Assembly: GCF_900083545.1 (NCBI RefSeq)
Contig: NZ_LT559262.1
Coordinates: 2,880,302-2,944,301, forward strand
Direction: 5' to 3'
Source of the DNA: Alistipes provencensis
GTDB lineage: Bacteria > Bacteroidota > Bacteroidia > Bacteroidales > Rikenellaceae
Length of the DNA stretch: 64,000 nucleotides
The translations under genes were made by a program, and so were the position numbers. Below are positions 18,694 to 28,645 of this stretch, one piece after another. The stretch's first letter is position 1; each line of letters begins with the position of its first letter. The notes below the pieces were generated by a model that was not told the origin of the DNA, searched no databases, and saw only the letters and a program-made list of their open reading frames with translations.

Positions 18694-20082
18694 CTTTTCG
18701 TGCTCCGGGGTCTCCCATCCGCCGCCGAGGGCCTTGTAGAGCCCGACCAGCGCCAGATGCTCGTTGCGCACAGCCTTGCTCTCCTCGACCTGTGCGTCGA
18801 AGAATTTCCGCTGGGCGTCGAGTACGTCGATGTAGCGGATCACCCCGTTTATGTACTGCAACTTGGCCAGCACGACATACTGCCGGGCTGCCTCCTTGAG
18901 GTTGAATTTCAGTTCGGCGGTCCGGCGCATGTTGCGGTAGGCCACCACGGCATCGTTGACCTCCCGGAATACCTCCAGCACCTTCTGCTCATAGGCCAGC
19001 CGGGCCTGATCGTAGGCCGCCAGCGCCGCGCGGTATTTCGCCCGTTTCGACCCGAAGGCGAAGAGCGGCGTCGTGAGATTGCCGACGGCATAGGAGAACG
19101 GCGATTCGATGAGCCCTTTGAGGGCGTCGTTCTCGAGTCCGCCCGTCAGCGAGATCGTCAGCCGCGGGAACCGGTCGGCATAGGCCATTCCGGCGGCGGC
19201 CATCGCCGCCTTGAGGTTCTGCTCCGACTGCCGCACGTCGGGACGGCGCTGCAACAGTGTCGAGGGCAGTCCCACGGCCAGCGAGTCGGGCATCGTGACG
19301 TTCATGTTCATCTTGCTGCGCGCCACGCGGGCGGGATAGCCTCCCGCGAGCACCGATATCTGGTTCTCCTTCTGGGCGATCTTCAGTTCGAGGTCGGGGA
19401 TCAGCGCCGAGGCGCTCGCCAGCTCGACTTTCGCCTGCTGGTAGGCCGTCTCGGAGGTCAGGCCGCCTTCGAAACGCAGCCGGGCCTGCCGCATGCTCTC
19501 CTCGCGGGTCTCCACCGTGCGGCGCACTACGTCCAGTTCGTGATCCAAGGCCGTCAGTTCGAAATAGGCCGTGGCGACCTCGGCGATGAGCGTCATCTGC
19601 AAGGCCCGCGCCGCCTCGACCGAGGCGAGGTACTCCGCCGCCCCTTTCCGCTTGGCCCACCGCAGGCTGCCCCACAGGTCGGCCTCCCAGCTCAGGGTCG
19701 CCTTGACGCTGAATTCGGCGTCGCTCGTCGATTTCTCGCCGTAATAGTCGTTGGTCTCGTTGTCGGCCAGCACCAGCCCGCCGAGCGACGGAAGCCGTGC
19801 CGCCTTGCTCACGCGGTAGAGCTCCTCCAACTGGCGGATGCGCGCTTCGGCGGACTGCATGTTGCGGTTGCGGTCGAGCGTGCGGCCGATCAGCCGGCAG
19901 AGCGTCGTGTCGGTGTAGACCTCCCACCACGCCAGATCGCCGATGGTCAGCGAGTCGCTGCGTCCGGCGACGATCTGGGCCGGGAGATTCAGTTCGGGGG
20001 CCGGGCATTTCTTCTGCACGGAGCAGCCGCTCGCCGCCGTCAGCAGCAGGGCCCCGAGGATATATAAGTTGCTTCGTTTCAT
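18685..20082 (-). CDS. RND efflux outer membrane lipoprotein (second system)
   Basis: This 465-aa TolC/NodT family channel has a lipoprotein signal (ALLLTAASGCS) and paired OEP repeats, with motifs such as LQRRPDVRQSEQNLKAAM and a C-terminal GLYKALGGGWE. The ATG at 20082 overlaps the pump stop in an ATGA junction, which favours it over the upstream ATG at 20094 (four extra residues). It is the last gene of an adaptor-pump-channel operon. It resembles the channel at 2.2-3.6 kb in family only. Confidence 0.9.
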   Translation of the reverse strand: MKRSNLYILGALLLTAASGCSVQKKCPAPELNLPAQIVAGRSDSLTIGDLAWWEVYTDTTLCRLIGRTLDRNRNMQSAEARIRQLEELYRVSKAARLPSLGGLVLADNETNDYYGEKSTSDAEFSVKATLSWEADLWGSLRWAKRKGAAEYLASVEAARALQMTLIAEVATAYFELTALDHELDVVRRTVETREESMRQARLRFEGGLTSETAYQQAKVELASASALIPDLELKIAQKENQISVLAGGYPARVARSKMNMNVTMPDSLAVGLPSTLLQRRPDVRQSEQNLKAAMAAAGMAYADRFPRLTISLTGGLENDALKGLIESPFSYAVGNLTTPLFAFGSKRAKYRAALAAYDQARLAYEQKVLEVFREVNDAVVAYRNMRRTAELKFNLKEAARQYVVLAKLQYINGVIRYIDVLDAQRKFFDAQVEESKAVRNEHLALVGLYKALGGGWETPEHEKKG

Positions 20083-23000
20083 CGTGTAGTCCATTTTTCT
20101 TTCGCTTTATACACCCAGACGAAGAACAGCGGTACGAAGACGATGCCGACGGTGATGGCCACCAGCATGCCGAAGAAGACGCCCGTGCCGATGCCCTGCC
20201 GGCTGGCCGACCCGGGACCGCTGGCGAAGACCAGCGGCAGCATGCCGAGGATGAAGGCCAGCGAGGTCATGACGATGGGCCGGAAACGCAGGTGCGCGGC
20301 CATGATGACGGCCGTGAGGATGTCGCGGCCCTTTTCGACCTCGTCCTTGGCGAACTCGACGATCAGGATGGCGTTCTTGGCCACCAGACCCACAAGCATC
20401 ACCAGTCCGATCTGGAAGTAGATGTTGTTCTCCAGCCCGCAGGCCCAGTTGCCCAGATAGGCGCCGATACCGGCGATCGGCAGTGAGAGAATCACCGCAA
20501 TGGGGATCAGCCAGCTTTCGTACTGCGCCGCGAGGAACAGGAAGACGAAGAGGAAAGCCAGCGCCAGCACATAACCCGTCTGGCCGCTGACGTGCTTCTC
20601 CTGATAGGAAAGGCCGCTCCACTCGACGCCGATCGACTGCGGCAGGTGGCGGCGGGCGATCTGTTCGAGGATGGCCATGGCCTGTCCCGAACTGTACCCT
20701 TGGGCCGCCTCGCCCGAGATGGTCGCCGAGTTGAACATGTTGAAGCGCCGGATGGTGCCCGGCCCCGTGGTGTAGGAGGTCGTGCCGAGGGCCGTGATGG
20801 GAATCATCGCCTTGTCGGCGCCCCGCACGAAGAAGAGCCCCAGATTCTCCCGCTGGGCCCGGTACGGGGCTTCGGCCTGGATGTAGACGCGGTAGATGCG
20901 GTTGAACAGGTTGAAGTCGTTGACATAGACCGACCCGGTGAAGGTCTTCATCGTCGAGAAGATGTCGGCCATCGGCACGCCCAGCATCTGGGCCTTGTCG
21001 CGGTCCACGTCGAAATAGAGCTGCGGGATGTCGTTCTGCATCGACGCTGAAAGGCCCGTCAGCTCCTTGCGCTTCGAAGCATAGTGCAGCAGCGTGTCGA
21101 CGGCGTGCTGCAGGTCGCTGTATGAGGCGTTTCCGCGGGCCTCGAGCACCAGTTCGAAACCGCCCGAGGCGCCCAGTCCCGGAATGACGGGCGGCGTCGA
21201 GAGGTAGACCTTGCTTTCGGGATAGCGGCGCATCTCCTCGCGGATGCCGTTCATCAGTTCGCGGATGTCCGAGGTCTTGCGTTCTTCCCACGGCTTGAGG
21301 ATCACCGTCAACTGGCTGCGCGACTGGTTGGTGCCCACGCGGGGGCTCGATCCGGTGACGTTGAGCACATATTCCACATCTTCGAGCGACATCAGGTACT
21401 CCATGGCGCGGTCTGTCACGCGGCGCGTGCGTTCGAGCGTGGCTCCCTCAGGAAGTTCCAGCTCGACGGTGAAATAACCTTGGTCCTCCTGCGGCATGAA
21501 GCTCTGGGGTACGACCCGGTTGAGCACCCACAGCGCCACGAGCGTCAGCCCGAACAGCGCCAGCATGCGTTTCGAGTGGCGCACGCCGCCGCGGATCATC
21601 CGTTCGTAGAACTTGTTGCCGTTGGCCAGCCAGATGTTGATGCGGCGGAACAGGCGGTTTTTCTTCCGCCCCGAATCGGGACGCAGAATCAGGGCGCAGA
21701 GGGCCGGCGAAAGCGTCAGGGCCACGAACGTCGAGATCAGCACCGAGACGGCGATGGTGATGGTGAACTGGCGGTAGAGCTGGCCGGTGATGCCCGAGAG
21801 GAAGCTCACGGGGACGAACACGGCGCACAGCACCAGCGACGTGGCGATGATGGCGCTGCCCAGTCCGCTCATGGCCTTCTTGGTGGCTTCGTAGGGCGAG
21901 AGGCCCTCCTCGTCCATCGTGCGTTCTACGGCCTCGACGACCACGATGGCGTCGTCCACGACGATGCCGATGGCGAGGATCAGTCCCAGCAGGGTCATCA
22001 TGTTGAGCGAGAAGCCGAAGGCCAGCATCACGCCGAACGTTCCGATGAGCGAGATCGGCACGGCGATGGTCGGGATCAGCGTCGCGCGCCAGTTCTGCAG
22101 CGAGAGGAAGACCACGAGGATCACCAGCAGCAGCGCTTCGAACAGCGTGTGGTAGACCTCCTTGATCGACTGCGAGATGTAGGAGGTCATGTCGAACGGT
22201 ATTTTATAAGAGATGCCCTCGGGGAAACTGCGGCTGATCTCCTCCATCGTTTCGCGCACCGAACGCGCCACCTCCATGGCGTTGGCGCCCGGCAGCATGT
22301 TGATGTTCATCACGGCTGCGTTGCCGCCGTTGATGCCGCTCTCGGTGCTGTACGACGAGGCTTCGAGCGAGATGCGGGCCACATCGCGCAGACGGATGAG
22401 CGATCCGTCGGGGTTGGCGCGGACGACGATCTCCTCGAATTCGCGCACCGACGAAAGGCGTCCGCGGGCGGTGATCGGGATGGTGACGTCGAGTCCCGAA
22501 ATGGGCTGCTGGCCCAGTACGCCCGCCGCCGATTCGCGGTTCTGATCCTTGAGGGCCTTCTGCAGGTCCTGAACCGTCAGTCCGAGGTTGGCCAGCCGGT
22601 CGGGCTGCACCCAGACCTGCATGGCGTAGTAGCGGCTGCCGACGTTCGAAACGCTGCCGACGCCCTTCACGCGGCGCAGCATGTCCAGCACGTTGAGCGT
22701 GGCGTAGTTCGAAAGGTAGATTTCGTCGAACTTGGGGTCGTTCGACAGCAGCGTGATGGTCATCAGGCGGCTCGAAGCCTGCTTCTGGACCGAGATGCCG
22801 TTCTGTATGACTTCGGCCGGGAGGCGCGCCTCGGCCTGCTTCACGCGGTTCTGGATCTCGACGGCCGCCAGATCAGCATCCGTTGAGATGTCGAAGGTGA
22901 TCGTGGCGGAGAAACCGCCCGAGTTGCTGCTCGTCGACTCCATGTAGAGCATGCCGGGCGTACCGTTGAGCTCCTGCTCGATGGGTGTGGCGACGGCCTG

Positions 23001-23177
23001 CGTCACGGTCTGGGCGCTGGCACCGGGATACGATGCCGAGACCTTCACCACCGGGGGCACGATCTGAGGATACTGGTCCACGGGCAGCAACACCAGTCCC
23101 AGCAGGCCGACGATGACAATGACGATGGAGAGAACGGTCGAGAAGACGGGCCGGTCGATAAAGAAATCCGATTTCAT
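20079..23177 (-). CDS. RND multidrug efflux pump, inner membrane subunit (second system)
   Basis: The 1032-aa HAE1-type pump starts with the FFIDRP motif. TM4 carries LAIGIVVDDAIVVVEAVERT, with proton-relay Asp 408-409, and the porter domain has the usual ASYPGASAQTV. Length and topology are typical of AcrB/MexB. It lies 6 bases after the adaptor gene. This is a complete second efflux system about 12 kb from the first; the two pumps are clearly different in sequence, so this is not a recent tandem duplication. Confidence 0.95.
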   Translation of the reverse strand: MKSDFFIDRPVFSTVLSIVIVIVGLLGLVLLPVDQYPQIVPPVVKVSASYPGASAQTVTQAVATPIEQELNGTPGMLYMESTSSNSGGFSATITFDISTDADLAAVEIQNRVKQAEARLPAEVIQNGISVQKQASSRLMTITLLSNDPKFDEIYLSNYATLNVLDMLRRVKGVGSVSNVGSRYYAMQVWVQPDRLANLGLTVQDLQKALKDQNRESAAGVLGQQPISGLDVTIPITARGRLSSVREFEEIVVRANPDGSLIRLRDVARISLEASSYSTESGINGGNAAVMNINMLPGANAMEVARSVRETMEEISRSFPEGISYKIPFDMTSYISQSIKEVYHTLFEALLLVILVVFLSLQNWRATLIPTIAVPISLIGTFGVMLAFGFSLNMMTLLGLILAIGIVVDDAIVVVEAVERTMDEEGLSPYEATKKAMSGLGSAIIATSLVLCAVFVPVSFLSGITGQLYRQFTITIAVSVLISTFVALTLSPALCALILRPDSGRKKNRLFRRINIWLANGNKFYERMIRGGVRHSKRMLALFGLTLVALWVLNRVVPQSFMPQEDQGYFTVELELPEGATLERTRRVTDRAMEYLMSLEDVEYVLNVTGSSPRVGTNQSRSQLTVILKPWEERKTSDIRELMNGIREEMRRYPESKVYLSTPPVIPGLGASGGFELVLEARGNASYSDLQHAVDTLLHYASKRKELTGLSASMQNDIPQLYFDVDRDKAQMLGVPMADIFSTMKTFTGSVYVNDFNLFNRIYRVYIQAEAPYRAQRENLGLFFVRGADKAMIPITALGTTSYTTGPGTIRRFNMFNSATISGEAAQGYSSGQAMAILEQIARRHLPQSIGVEWSGLSYQEKHVSGQTGYVLALAFLFVFLFLAAQYESWLIPIAVILSLPIAGIGAYLGNWACGLENNIYFQIGLVMLVGLVAKNAILIVEFAKDEVEKGRDILTAVIMAAHLRFRPIVMTSLAFILGMLPLVFASGPGSASRQGIGTGVFFGMLVAITVGIVFVPLFFVWVYKAKEKWTTR

Positions 23178-23183
23178 GGCTCG

Positions 23184-24449
23184 TTATTTTTCAGACGTCT
23201 CCGTCTCGGTTACAGGGCCCTTTTCCGGGGCGGGTACGGGGTCCACCTTGTCTCCGTGGGTGAGTTTGTGGAAGCCCTCCACAACGATTTTCTCGCCGGG
23301 AACGACGCCCCGCTCGACGATCACGCGGTTGTTGACCTCGGGGCCGAGTTCGATCATGCGGCGCTCGGCGATGCTGTCGGGCCGGATGACGAAGACATAG
23401 GCGCCACCCTTCTCGATGACGACGGACTTGGTCGGGACGACCGTGGCGTTCTCGCGCACGTCCAACAGCAGGCGTACTTTGGTGATCTGCCCCGGCAGCA
23501 GGATGCGGTCGGGGTTGGCCATCTCGGCCCGCACGGAGAAGGTTCCCGTTTCGGGATCGACCTGCGGGTCGGCGAAATCCACCAGTCCGCGCAGCGGATA
23601 CTGCGTGTTGTCGGCCAGCGTGATGGTGATGTAGGGGTCCCACTTGCGGGTGGAGTCCTTCTGGCCCAGATTGACGTTGCGGGCCTTGCTTTTGAGGTAG
23701 TCGAGACCCGTCATGCTGAAATCCACGCGCACGGTGTCGCTCTTGACCACCGTCGCCAGCAGCGATTTGCCGTTGGGACCCACGAGCGTGCCGATGTCGA
23801 CGCTGCGCTCGGAGATGTAGCCCGAGAGCGGCGAGCTGACGGTGGTGTAGCTCAGGGCCGTTTCGGTCTGCGTGAGGTCGGCCTCGCTCATAGCAACGGC
23901 TGCCGTGGCGCTCTCGTAGGAGGCGATGGCGTTGTCGAGGTCCAACTGGCTCGCGGCGTTCTGCTCGTAGAGCGGACGGATGCGCTTCAGGTCGCGCTCG
24001 GCCTTGAGGGCCATGGCCTTGTCCTTGTTCAACTGGGCCTTGGCCTTGTTGGCGCGCGCCTGATAGAGCTTGGGGTCGATGATGAACAGGGGCTGCCCTT
24101 TGCGGACATAGGTACCCTCTTCGAACATCATCTTTTCGAGGAAGCCCTCGACGCGGGCGCGGATCTCGACGAACTGCTGGGCGCGGATGCGTCCGACGTA
24201 TTCGCCGTAGAGTTCGATATCGTCGGTCTGGACGGGTTCGACTTCGACCACGGGCCAGACGGGTTTTGCGGGTTCGGGACGCAGCCACCACCACACTCCT
24301 CCGGTCGTCACGACGGCAACTGCGGCGATGATGATCCAAGTGCGTCGGGAGAAGCGGCGGACCTTGCTGCCGGCCTCTCTGCCCAGTTTCAGCGTGCGGC
24401 GGCCTGTCAGGACCGCCTGCTGCCTGATTGTATCACGGGATATTTTCAT
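23184..24449 (-). CDS. RND efflux periplasmic adaptor (second system)
   Basis: The 421-aa membrane fusion protein begins with a 35-residue basic cytoplasmic stretch. An uncleaved-looking membrane anchor follows (WIIIAAVAVVTTGGVWWWL, about 39-57) instead of a lipobox, unlike the adaptor at 6.7 kb. Next are the lipoyl halves (ARVEGFLEKMMFEEGTYV and VSSPLSGYISERSV) around a coiled coil, then the beta-barrel. It is the first gene of the operon. No transcriptional regulator is adjacent in the operon, so control may come from outside the locus. Confidence 0.92.
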   Translation of the reverse strand: MKISRDTIRQQAVLTGRRTLKLGREAGSKVRRFSRRTWIIIAAVAVVTTGGVWWWLRPEPAKPVWPVVEVEPVQTDDIELYGEYVGRIRAQQFVEIRARVEGFLEKMMFEEGTYVRKGQPLFIIDPKLYQARANKAKAQLNKDKAMALKAERDLKRIRPLYEQNAASQLDLDNAIASYESATAAVAMSEADLTQTETALSYTTVSSPLSGYISERSVDIGTLVGPNGKSLLATVVKSDTVRVDFSMTGLDYLKSKARNVNLGQKDSTRKWDPYITITLADNTQYPLRGLVDFADPQVDPETGTFSVRAEMANPDRILLPGQITKVRLLLDVRENATVVPTKSVVIEKGGAYVFVIRPDSIAERRMIELGPEVNNRVIVERGVVPGEKIVVEGFHKLTHGDKVDPVPAPEKGPVTETETSEK

Positions 24450-24501
24450 TGCTTGACATCTATGTATTGATTGCCTGGTATGGATGTCCGGTATTAAGGT
24501 G

Positions 24502-24509
24502 CAAAATTA
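24502..24509 (-). promoter_or_regulatory. Candidate -7 element of the second RND operon
   Basis: The minus strand reads TAATTTTG followed by CA, matching TAnnTTTG, about 52 bases before the adaptor ATG, in a 244-bp AT-rich divergent region that otherwise holds no gene I can see. Confidence 0.5.
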
Positions 24510-24660
24510 GGATTTTTTTGTCAATCTGCTTTCCATCCGAACACAAATTGGGCGAATATGGTGCCGAAATGCCTGTTTTTGTTGTATAAAAGATGGTCCG
24601 AACGGTAATTCCGGTAACAAAATCCGTAATCCGTATACCAAAAGGCCGGAAAAACGGGTT

Positions 24661-24668
24661 TATATTTG
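24661..24668 (+). promoter_or_regulatory. Candidate -7 element of the metallo-hydrolase gene
   Basis: TATATTTG matches TAnnTTTG, 25 bases before the ATG at 24694. Confidence 0.5.
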
Positions 24669-24693
24669 TACGCTGATTAAAACGCCTTTACGA

Positions 24694-25770
24694 ATGTCCT
24701 GCCGAAAAACAAAACGTGTCATGCTCATACTCCTCGGAATCGTCTGCCTGCTGGCCGCTGCGGTCGTGCTGTTCATCAACCAGCCTTCGTTCGGGCGGCT
24801 GCCCCGCGGTGAGCGGCTGGCGCGGATCGAACGTTCGCCCAATTACCGCGACGGGCAGTTCCGCAACCGCGAACGCACCCCGCAGTTCACCTCCGACCGG
24901 GGGCGTGTGCGGACCATGCTGGGATTCCTGTTCCGTTCGACGGACGACCTGCGCCCCGCGGAGCCCGTTCCGGCCGTCAGAACCGACCTGCTGTCACTCG
25001 ATCCCGCGCAGGACCAACTGGTCTGGTTCGGCCACTCCTCCTACCTGATCCTTTCGGGCGGACGGCGGATACTCGTCGACCCGGTTTTCCGGAGCGCCGC
25101 TCCGCTGGCGTTCCTGAACAAGGCTTTTAAGGGCAGCGACCTCTACCGCCCGGAGGATATGCCCGCGATCGACCTGCTCGTCATCAGCCACGACCATTGG
25201 GACCACCTTGACTACCGCACGGTCCGCGAACTGAAGGACCGCATCGGAAAGGTCGTCTGTCCGCTGGGCGTCGGCGAACATTTCGAGCGCTGGGGATTCG
25301 CCCCGGAGCGGATCGTCGAACTGGATTGGGACGAGGATGCCAGCCCCGTGGAAGGATTCCGGGTCTTCTGCCTGACTTCGCGCCATTTTTCGGGCCGGGG
25401 ACTGAATCCCAACAAGTCGCTGTGGGCCTCCTACCTGTTGGAGACCCCTTCGCAGACTATCTACATCGGCGGCGACGGCGGTTACGGCAGTCATTTCGCG
25501 CAGATCGGGCAGCGGTTCCCGGAAATCGACCTTGCGATTCTCGAAAACGGGCAGTACAATGCCGACTGGCGCTATATCCACACGCTGCCCGATCAGTTGC
25601 CGCGGGCCGCGGCCGATCTGGGGGCCCGGAGAGTGCTGACGGTCCACCACTCGAAATACGCGCTGGCGCTGCATCCGTGGGACGAGCCGCTGAAGACCGC
25701 CGCGGCGATGGCCGGGCATGAGCCGCCCACCGTCCTGCGTCCCGTCATCGGGGAGGTCGTCGAACTCTGA
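24694..25770 (+). CDS. MBL-fold metallo-hydrolase (NAPE-PLD/UlaG-like), membrane anchored
   Basis: The 358-aa protein has one N-terminal transmembrane segment (about 9-28) and a metallo-beta-lactamase domain with the metal-binding HDHWDH motif at residues 166-171. Other conserved parts are WFGHSSYLIL (about 111-120), ILVDPVF and YIGGDGGYGSHF. The arrangement matches proteins related to N-acyl-phosphatidylethanolamine phospholipase D and to UlaG lactonase; the true substrate is unknown. A membrane-anchored, outward-facing phosphodiesterase acting on lipids is the simplest guess. It is monocistronic, with its own promoter and terminator. Confidence 0.85.
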   Translation: MSCRKTKRVMLILLGIVCLLAAAVVLFINQPSFGRLPRGERLARIERSPNYRDGQFRNRERTPQFTSDRGRVRTMLGFLFRSTDDLRPAEPVPAVRTDLLSLDPAQDQLVWFGHSSYLILSGGRRILVDPVFRSAAPLAFLNKAFKGSDLYRPEDMPAIDLLVISHDHWDHLDYRTVRELKDRIGKVVCPLGVGEHFERWGFAPERIVELDWDEDASPVEGFRVFCLTSRHFSGRGLNPNKSLWASYLLETPSQTIYIGGDGGYGSHFAQIGQRFPEIDLAILENGQYNADWRYIHTLPDQLPRAAADLGARRVLTVHHSKYALALHPWDEPLKTAAAMAGHEPPTVLRPVIGEVVEL

Positions 25771-25773
25771 ATG

Positions 25774-25805
25774 AAGAAGCCGCCGGAATTCCGGCGGCTT
25801 CTTTT
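25774..25805. terminator. Bidirectional terminator between metallo-hydrolase gene and kdp operon
   Basis: A 13-bp stem (AAGAAGCCGCCGG and its complement) with loop AATT and a T run on the plus side. It ends 4 bases before the histidine kinase stop on the other strand. Confidence 0.85.
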
Positions 25806-25808
25806 GTG

Positions 25809-27518
25809 TCAGGCCGGGAGCAGAATCGAGAAGCAACTCCCCTTGCCTATCTCGCTTTCGACCGAGATCGTGCCGCCGTGGGCCTCGACGAACTCCTTCG
25901 AGATGGCCAGCCCCAGCCCGCTGCCCTGAACTTTGGTTCCGGGAACGCGGAAATAGCGTTCGAAGATACTCGTATGGTAACGCGGGTCGATGCCGCGGCC
26001 GAAGTCGCGCACATAGATCTCCACAGCCTTTTCGCGTTGCACGGCGCCGATGATGATGCGCGATTTCTCGGGCGAGTGGTGAATGGCGTTCGACAGCAGG
26101 TTGGTGATGACCCACGCGATCTTCTCGTTGTCGACGAAGAGTTTCGAGATCTTCTCGGGGTAGTCCACCTCGACGAAGCAGCAGAACCGGTCGGCCAATA
26201 CCTGCGTCGCCTTTACGGCGTAGTTTATCAATTCGATAGGCTTGGTTACCTTAGGTATCAGTTTAAGTTTGCCGGTCTCGATCTGGGTCATATTCAGCAA
26301 TTCGCCGGTGATCGACAGCAGGCGGTCGCTGCTCTCCTTGATGCTCTCCACGAGCTGTTTCTGTTCGCCGTTGAGCTCGCCCAGACGGGCGTCGCCCAGC
26401 AGTTGCAGGCTCATCAGGATCGAGGAAATCGGGGTTTTCATCTCGTGCGAGACGGTCGAGATGAAGTTGGTCTTGGCCGAATCAAGCTCCTTGAAGCGGG
26501 TGATGTTGTTCAGCACGATCAGGTTGCCCACGAACTGCCGTTCGCTGCCGCCCACGGGGGTGATGAAGAGCGGCGTGTTCTCCACCTGAAAATAGCTCTC
26601 CTTGTTGTCGGCATAAATTTTCAGCGGTTCGGGGTCCTCTTTCTTCTCGCAGAGTCCGCGGATCAGCCGCCGCAGCAGGTCGTTCGAGAGGGCTACTTCG
26701 GTGGCGTTGCGCCCCACTACCTCCCGCGGAAGATTCAGCACCGAGAGCGCCTCGCGGTTCATGAAGAGGATGCGGCGGTCGGGGTCCAGCCCCACGATCG
26801 GCTCGTGGAGCGTGTCGACGATCGCTTCGATCCGTTTTTTAGCCGCCATCAGGTCGTCGAGCGAACTGCGGCGGTATTCGTCCAATTTGGCGGCCATGTC
26901 GTTGAACGACTCGGCGACGGATTCGAATTCGCGGTTGCCCGGGAAGTCGAGCCGCTGTTCGTAGTTGTGGTTGGCGATCTCGGTGATGCCCCGTTTCAGG
27001 GCGTCGATCGGCCGCAGCACCAGCCGCGGGAACCAGACGAGGATGGCCCCGGCGATCACGGCGCAGAGCCCCGCCACGACGATCAGCCACCACATGACAT
27101 AGTCGGCACGCTGCTCGACGGCCGAGCTCTTGGCACGGATGGCCGCCATGTTGAGTTCCATGATGCGGAAGAGGTCCTGCCGCACGGTCCGGATTTCGGC
27201 CTCGGTCACGGGATCGCTCAGCGAGGCGATGTGGCGTGAGAGCGCCGAGGTGCTCTCACGCTCGCTGATCTCGGTGATGTTCTGCTGCTGCAGGGCGAGG
27301 TTCTCGCGCAGGATGTGCCGCGAAACGGAATCTTCGCCGATGTTGTTGAGCGATTGCAGCATGCCGCCCGCATACTGCAGCGAATTGTAGTTGTCGGCGA
27401 GGATGGTTCCCGTCGCCTGCGACAGTTGCCGCACATAGCTGACGGACTGGATGCCCAGCAGCAGGATCATGGCGAAGAGGATGCCGATGCCCAGCGTGAT
27501 TCTCCGTTGTATTTTCAT
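25809..27518 (-). CDS. Sensor histidine kinase with HAMP and PAS domains, kdp operon
   Basis: The 569-aa membrane kinase has TM1 (about 8-28), a helical periplasmic domain (30-138), TM2 (about 141-163), HAMP (165-218) and a PAS domain (about 228-345). The HisKA domain has the phospho-acceptor His 358 in FISTVSHEMKTP. The ATPase domain shows the N box NLLSNAIHHSPE and the G boxes DFGRGID and GSGLGLAIS. It is the last gene of the kdp operon, 3 bases after a KdpD-like protein that lacks a kinase. I infer that it supplies the missing kinase activity and phosphorylates the sigma-54 regulator at the operon head. Confidence 0.9.
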   Translation of the reverse strand: MKIQRRITLGIGILFAMILLLGIQSVSYVRQLSQATGTILADNYNSLQYAGGMLQSLNNIGEDSVSRHILRENLALQQQNITEISERESTSALSRHIASLSDPVTEAEIRTVRQDLFRIMELNMAAIRAKSSAVEQRADYVMWWLIVVAGLCAVIAGAILVWFPRLVLRPIDALKRGITEIANHNYEQRLDFPGNREFESVAESFNDMAAKLDEYRRSSLDDLMAAKKRIEAIVDTLHEPIVGLDPDRRILFMNREALSVLNLPREVVGRNATEVALSNDLLRRLIRGLCEKKEDPEPLKIYADNKESYFQVENTPLFITPVGGSERQFVGNLIVLNNITRFKELDSAKTNFISTVSHEMKTPISSILMSLQLLGDARLGELNGEQKQLVESIKESSDRLLSITGELLNMTQIETGKLKLIPKVTKPIELINYAVKATQVLADRFCCFVEVDYPEKISKLFVDNEKIAWVITNLLSNAIHHSPEKSRIIIGAVQREKAVEIYVRDFGRGIDPRYHTSIFERYFRVPGTKVQGSGLGLAISKEFVEAHGGTISVESEIGKGSCFSILLPA

Positions 27519-27521
27519 AAT

Positions 27522-28643
27522 TTATGAAAAGATAAAAAGATCGATGTTCATGCGCGACAGCTTTCCGATGAGCCGCCGCAGGCCGAATGCGCCTTTCAGC
27601 AGCGAAATTAGCGAAAATTCGGGACGTCCGATGCAGACGATGTTGATTTTTTGTTCGCGGCAGAATCCGACGATGGTCTCCACCGGGGCGTTGGAGTGTT
27701 CACGGCGGATTTCGCCCCCGAGTTCCGCGGCGAGGTTCAGGTTGTTCATCAGGTAGCGCTGGCGGGCCAGCGGGATGCGGTCGGCGGCCTCGCGGTCGCT
27801 CTGGACGTAGAGTACCGTGAACGAGGTGTTCAGGTGCGTGGCCATGCGCGCCGTCTTGCGGATGACCCGGCGGGCGCGTTTCTCGCTGCTGTCGATCACG
27901 GCCAGCAGTTTGTCGTGGCGGAGCTTGTCCCCCTCGGCCATCTGGTTCTCGACCTTCTTCTCGACGCGCAGCGCCACCTCCTTCAGCGCCAGTTCGCGCA
28001 GTTGCAGCAGGTTGTCCTGAGTGAAGAAGTTGCCGAGCGCCGCGGCGATCTTGTCGGGACGGTAGATCTTTCCGGCCTTCAGGCGGCCGATCAGCTCGTC
28101 GGCCGTGAGGTCGATGTTCACCACCTCGTCGGCCATGGCCAGCACGCTGTCGGGAACCCGCTCGCGGACCTCGACGCCGGTGATCTTCTCCACGGCCTCG
28201 TTCAGCCCCTCGATGTGCTGGATGTTGACGGCCGAGATGACGCTGATTCCCGCGTCGAGAATCTGCATCACGTCCTGCCACCGCTTGGGATTGCCGCTGC
28301 CCTCGATGTTGGTGTGGGCCAGCTCGTCCACAACGACGATTTCGGGATGCAGGTTGATGATCCCCTGCGTGTCCATCTCCTCGAGCTCCTTGCCCTTGTA
28401 GAAGAGCCTGCGGCGCGGCACGAACGGAAGCCCTTCGACGAGGGCTTCCGTTTCGGTGCGGCCGTGCGTTTCGATATAGCCGATGCTGACGTCCACCCCC
28501 GCATCGAGCAGTTGGCGGGCCTCCTGCAGCATGCGGTAGGTCTTGCCCACGCCGGCGCTCATGCCGATGTAGACCTTGAACTTGCCGCGGTGCGAACGCC
28601 GGATCAGTTCCAGAAAGCGCTGAACGCTGTCCTGCTTCTCCAT
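27522..28643 (-). CDS. kdpD: Short KdpD: KdpD N-terminal plus USP domain, no kinase
   Basis: The 373-aa protein matches only the cytoplasmic N-terminal part of KdpD. Walker A is GMSAGVGKT (27-35), Walker B-like VVVDELAHTN is at about 103-112, and a universal-stress-protein domain spans about 245-373. The four transmembrane helices and histidine kinase of E. coli KdpD are absent; the gene ends cleanly and the kinase is encoded separately 3 bases later. Start ATG 28643 was chosen because the frame upstream is a shadow of the preceding gene. In classical KdpD this region reads ATP and potassium status, and the USP domain can bind cyclic di-AMP in some bacteria. Confidence 0.9.
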   Translation of the reverse strand: MEKQDSVQRFLELIRRSHRGKFKVYIGMSAGVGKTYRMLQEARQLLDAGVDVSIGYIETHGRTETEALVEGLPFVPRRRLFYKGKELEEMDTQGIINLHPEIVVVDELAHTNIEGSGNPKRWQDVMQILDAGISVISAVNIQHIEGLNEAVEKITGVEVRERVPDSVLAMADEVVNIDLTADELIGRLKAGKIYRPDKIAAALGNFFTQDNLLQLRELALKEVALRVEKKVENQMAEGDKLRHDKLLAVIDSSEKRARRVIRKTARMATHLNTSFTVLYVQSDREAADRIPLARQRYLMNNLNLAAELGGEIRREHSNAPVETIVGFCREQKINIVCIGRPEFSLISLLKGAFGLRRLIGKLSRMNIDLFIFS

Positions 28644-28645
28644 CG